From Methanocorpusculum labreanum Z (GTDB lineage Archaea; Halobacteriota; Methanomicrobia; Methanomicrobiales; Methanocorpusculaceae): 64,000 nucleotides of DNA. Positions 61,156 through 64,000 of the stretch are shown here, piece after piece. Numbering within the stretch: the first letter of the stretch is position 1; each line of letters begins with the position of its first letter. Position numbers and translations under genes: made by a program. The stretch spans positions 1,255,921 to 1,319,920 of the forward strand of contig NC_008942.1 of NCBI RefSeq assembly GCF_000015765.1. Reading direction: 5' to 3'. Under the pieces are notes generated by a model. The model ran no database searches, had not been told where the DNA came from, and saw only the letters and a program-made list of their open reading frames with translations.

Positions 61156-62204
61156 ATTGCCCTTCCTGCTTTACTTTTAAGCAGTGCTATAAAACAGGGA
61201 CCACCGATAATTGCCGTAAGTATTCCTACCGGCAGTTCTTCGGGAGCGAGAAGGAGGCGGGCGGCTACATCCGTCCATACAACAAGGAATCCGCCAAGGA
61301 GTACACATAACGGTAGGACTTTTTTGTGATCGCTTCCCACAAGCATCCTGCTGATGTGAGGGATCATCAATCCGACAAATCCAATTGAACCACTGACGGC
61401 AATCGTGACACCGGCTAGAAGGGAGGAGATAAGAACCAGCATTTTTTGTGTTCGTCCAACATTTACACCAAGCGTGCCAGCAGTATTATCCCCGAGAAGA
61501 AGAAGGTTCAAGGTACGGTAGTGGATGACGAGGTAGAACAGACATAGAAGCATCATTACAAGGGGAAGAGTGAGATAACCCCATTTTGCACCAGCTAATG
61601 ACCCAGTCATCCAGAAATCAAGATTGTGTACGGCAAGTGCATTCGGCGCGCTGAGAGCAATGGTTTTTGTTACGGCATCCAAAATCATGGCAATAGCAAC
61701 ACCAGAAAGAAGGAGTGTAGGAATGTTGATGCGCCCCTTTACACGGGAAAGCCAATAAACAAGGATAATTGATGCGGCAGCGCCTAAAAATGCGTTGAAT
61801 GAAAGTGCGTAGGTCCCAAGAAAGGCAAATGTTCCAGTGACCATAAATAATGTGGCTGAGGCGCAAGCACCGGAAGAGACACCGAGAACGAAGGGGTCTG
61901 CTAATTTATTGCGGACAAGTGCCTGCATAGCAACCCCGCAAACAGCGAGCGAAGCTCCAACGATAAAACCAAGAAGTACCCTTGGGAGACGAAGCCCCCA
62001 AACAATATTGTAATCAAGCTGCGTGTAGTTGCCGCTGACCAGATTTTGCAGAATGGGAAACTGACTGAAAATAACATTGATTGTTGTTGCAGGACTAACG
62101 CTTACCGGTCCAAGACCGACAGCAAGCAGCATGCTGACCAGAACAATCGGGGTAAGTATGATCAGGAGCGTTTTTAGTTTGAATTCTTTTTTTTGCAGAT
62201 TCAC
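61152..62204 (-). CDS. FecCD-family ABC transporter permease
   Basis: A 350-residue protein with about ten membrane helices and the FecCD signature: WGLRLPRVLLGFIVGASLAVCG, AMQALVRNKLADPFVLG and VSGSIGFVGLMIPHISRMLVG. It forms the membrane channel of a siderophore, heme or cobalamin importer. It is the first gene of the operon. The operon is visibly richer in A/T-ending codons than its neighbours, suggesting later acquisition. Confidence 0.94.
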   Translation of the reverse strand: MNLQKKEFKLKTLLIILTPIVLVSMLLAVGLGPVSVSPATTINVIFSQFPILQNLVSGNYTQLDYNIVWGLRLPRVLLGFIVGASLAVCGVAMQALVRNKLADPFVLGVSSGACASATLFMVTGTFAFLGTYALSFNAFLGAAASIILVYWLSRVKGRINIPTLLLSGVAIAMILDAVTKTIALSAPNALAVHNLDFWMTGSLAGAKWGYLTLPLVMMLLCLFYLVIHYRTLNLLLLGDNTAGTLGVNVGRTQKMLVLISSLLAGVTIAVSGSIGFVGLMIPHISRMLVGSDHKKVLPLCVLLGGFLVVWTDVAARLLLAPEELPVGILTAIIGGPCFIALLKSKAGRAI

Positions 62205-62559
62205 AGAGCCCCTCCGTAATGGGACATCAACAAGCTAAATAACAGCTCTCCTGTTGTTGTGTAGAGAAGGAGGGGGAGACTGTATTTTCACACATAAATT
62301 TAAATTAGTAATACTATAAATGACTATTCAATTTATTGTTAATACATATTTCCACATTAGAAAACAAATGTATCTAAGAATTGATGCAAAAGCTAATCTC
62401 TATGCTCAAGTCGCCAAGAGAGGGAAGTGAATCTTATTTTTAATCAAACCAAGTTAACAGGAGATTTATTTTACAAACCACAAATGAAAGAACACCCTAA
62501 GCCACAGTATTGAATATCTCGCGCATACAAATACTATTCAGTATTTATCGGAGATTCAC
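62205..62559. other. 355-base divergent regulatory gap between the permease gene and argG
   Basis: No gene is seen. Near the permease side there is an AT-rich stretch with the motif ATAAATTTAAATTAGTAAT at 62294-62312, also found before the binding-protein gene. Near argG the message start has CGGAG about eight bases before the ATG. TTAACAGGAGATTTATTTTA near 62454-62473 resembles a translation start, but no long frame follows it. Confidence 0.5.
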
Positions 62560-63768
62560 ATGACAGATACAAATGAGAAAACAGGGAAAGGCACTGTTGT
62601 CCTCGCCTTTTCCGGAGGTCTCGACACCTCAATCTGTGTTCCAATCTTAAAGAACATGTACGGATACGATCGTGTGGTCACGGTTGCGGCAGACGTTGGT
62701 CAGCCCGAAAGCGAAGTCAAGATGGCGACCGATAAAGGAAACCTCATCGCCGACAAGCACTATACCCTTGATCTTAAGGATGCATTCGTCAAAAATCATG
62801 TCTTCCCGGCAATCAAGGCAAATGCGCTTTACGAAGGATATCCGATGGGCACATCCCTCGCCCGCCCGATCATCGCAGAAGAGATCGTAAAGATTGCAAA
62901 AAAGGAAAATGCAGCGGCTATCGGACATGGATGTACCGGCAAAGGAAACGATCAGCTTCGATTCGATTACATCTTCCGCATGCACGGATTCGACATTGTA
63001 GCCCCCATGCGTGAACACAATATGACCCGTGAATGGGAAATCGATTACGCAGAACAGAACAACGTCCCAATCCCAGTCAAGAAATCCACGCCGTGGAGTG
63101 TTGATGAGAACATCTGGTCACGCAGCATCGAAGGCGGCCGCCTTGAAGAGCCGGACTACCACCCCCCCGAAGAGATCTATCACTGGACTGCAGCTCTCAA
63201 AGACACGCCGAACGAACCGGAAATCGTCACGATCGGATTTGAAAACGGTGTGCCGGTATCCCTTAACGGCAAAAAGATGAGCGGCGTTGAGCTGATCGTC
63301 ACGCTCAACAAACTTGCCGGAAAACACAGCGTCGGCAGAAACGATATGGTCGAAGACCGTGTGCTTGGTCTGAAAGCCAGAGAAAATTACGAACACCCCG
63401 CGGCAACCGTTCTGATTGCAGCTCACAAAGATCTGGAAAAACTGGTCCTTTCCCGGGCGGAGCTGAAGTTCAAGAACATGGTCGATGATCAGTGGGCAGA
63501 ACTCGCCTATATGGGACTTATCCACGAACCGCTCTACCACGACCTGAATGCGTTCATCAACAAAACGCAGGAACGCGTCACCGGAACGGTAGATGTTCAA
63601 CTCTATAAAGGAGGCCTTCACATCATGGGCAGAGCTTCACCGAATGCGATCTACTCTATGGACATGGTGTCCTTTGATTCAACGACCATCGATCAGCGGG
63701 ATGCTATCGGCTACTCCAAATACTTCGGCATCCAGGGCAGAATGCTCTGGCAGCTCCAGAACAAGTAA
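62560..63768 (+). CDS. argG: Argininosuccinate synthase
   Basis: The 402-residue enzyme joins citrulline and aspartate with ATP to make argininosuccinate in arginine synthesis. Motifs: the ATP-pyrophosphatase loop [13 protein letters not shown] near residue 14, [24 protein letters not shown], and [20 protein letters not shown]. Length is typical. CGGAG precedes the ATG. It ends 5 bases before the glycosyltransferase start. Confidence 0.97.
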   Translation: MTDTNEKTGKGTVVLAFSGGLDTSICVPILKNMYGYDRVVTVAADVGQPESEVKMATDKGNLIADKHYTLDLKDAFVKNHVFPAIKANALYEGYPMGTSLARPIIAEEIVKIAKKENAAAIGHGCTGKGNDQLRFDYIFRMHGFDIVAPMREHNMTREWEIDYAEQNNVPIPVKKSTPWSVDENIWSRSIEGGRLEEPDYHPPEEIYHWTAALKDTPNEPEIVTIGFENGVPVSLNGKKMSGVELIVTLNKLAGKHSVGRNDMVEDRVLGLKARENYEHPAATVLIAAHKDLEKLVLSRAELKFKNMVDDQWAELAYMGLIHEPLYHDLNAFINKTQERVTGTVDVQLYKGGLHIMGRASPNAIYSMDMVSFDSTTIDQRDAIGYSKYFGIQGRMLWQLQNK

Positions 63769-63773
63769 CTAAT

Positions 63774-64000
63774 AATGAATAAAGACGACGTCTGTGTACT
63801 GATCCCGACACTCAACGAGAAAGCAACGATCGGACCGGTCATCAAGGAGCTGCAGAGTCTTGGTTACCGGAATATCCTGATAGTTGACGGGCACTCCACC
63901 GACGGGACGCCGGAAATTGCATCGGGACTCGGTGCCAGGATCCTTATGCAAAACGGCAAAGGAAAAGGAGCTGCGATGATCGAAGCATTCAAACAGATCA
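63774..64000 (+). CDS. AglJ-like family 2 glycosyltransferase, N-terminal part
   Basis: The frame runs off the window after 75 codons: MNKDDVCVLIPTLNEKATIG, then a nucleotide-sugar-binding NILIVDGHSTDGTPEIA (Asp for the metal ion) and GKGKGAAMIEAF. This is the start of a GT2 enzyme resembling dolichyl-phosphate sugar transferases such as archaeal AglJ, which begin N-glycan assembly. Because most of the gene is missing, the assignment to AglJ is tentative. It is 5 bases from argG, perhaps by chance or co-transcription. Confidence 0.75.

Overview
The window is archaeal, most likely from a methanogen of the order Methanomicrobiales. Archaeal-type parts include ribosomal proteins S17e and L18e, RNA polymerase subunits D, K, L and N, aIF-2 beta, PCNA, the primase large subunit, RadB, a 7S SRP RNA and the archaeosine enzyme RaSEA. 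The set with AqpM, DUF2180 and DUF2193 points to a methanogen. The gene content and order recall Methanocorpusculum, but that genus call is from memory and was not checked by any search.

Layout. 1-2.0 kb: the end of a metallo-beta-lactamase-fold gene, then an HD-domain / ThiN-like / S17e operon. 2.0-7.3 kb: three tandem paralogous acyl-CoA-synthetase-like (ANL) genes. 7.4-11.1 kb: a copper P-type ATPase carrying a second metal-binding domain at its C terminus, in an operon with a YrdC-type tRNA-modification enzyme and an ACT protein; then tRNA-Gly and an ArsR-like regulator. 12.0-18.0 kb: the classic archaeal operon running S13, S4, S11, RpoD, L18e, L13, S9, RpoN, tRNA-Pro, RpoK, enolase, S2, with tRNA-Ser upstream. 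18.1-24.2 kb: RpoL, aIF-2 beta with a TRAM domain, a type IV pilin-like protein, phosphoglycerate kinase, PriL and PCNA. 24.3-27.6 kb: RlmE, MoaA and a MACS-type acyl-CoA synthetase, then tRNA-Leu. 28.2-33.8 kb: a MarR-controlled heterodimeric ABC exporter and glutamine synthetase. 33.9-41.8 kb: housekeeping and unknown genes (DUF2150, an M20 peptidase, RaSEA, methionine aminopeptidase, an Xaa-Pro peptidase, a membrane/winged-helix pair). 41.8-45.5 kb: two tRNAs, SRP RNA, malate dehydrogenase, RadB, LarC. 45.7-50.0 kb: an alpha/alpha-toroid protein, a 51-bp tandem repeat, two paralogous LPG-synthase-like membrane proteins and an FkbM methyltransferase. 50-55 kb: a CBS/DUF21 protein, a TIM-barrel protein, exonuclease VII (both subunits), DUF371 and an HVO_0476-type zinc protein. 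55-57.5 kb: AqpM-DUF2180-DUF2193. 57.6-62.2 kb: a drug-efflux-type MFS protein and an AT-rich metal-chelate/cobalamin-type ABC uptake operon. 62.5-64 kb: argininosuccinate synthase and the start of an AglJ-like glycosyltransferase.

The most striking non-gene structure is a family of three long inverted-repeat elements (20518-21140, 34324-34768, 38728-39023). They share about 20-bp terminal inverted repeats (consensus near AATAGGACTTACGCGGTGTT) and an inner CCGCGAAT-rich palindromic arm. Each sits just past the stop codon of a plus-strand gene. They look like non-autonomous, MITE-like or hairpin-forming elements; no transposase lies in the window. Other points of interest are a possible internal start giving a free copper chaperone from copA, an SRP RNA that ends about 20 nt before the mdh start codon, a four-copy 51-bp repeat in which every unit can form two hairpins, and an AT-rich motif shared by the two upstream regions of the ABC uptake operon.
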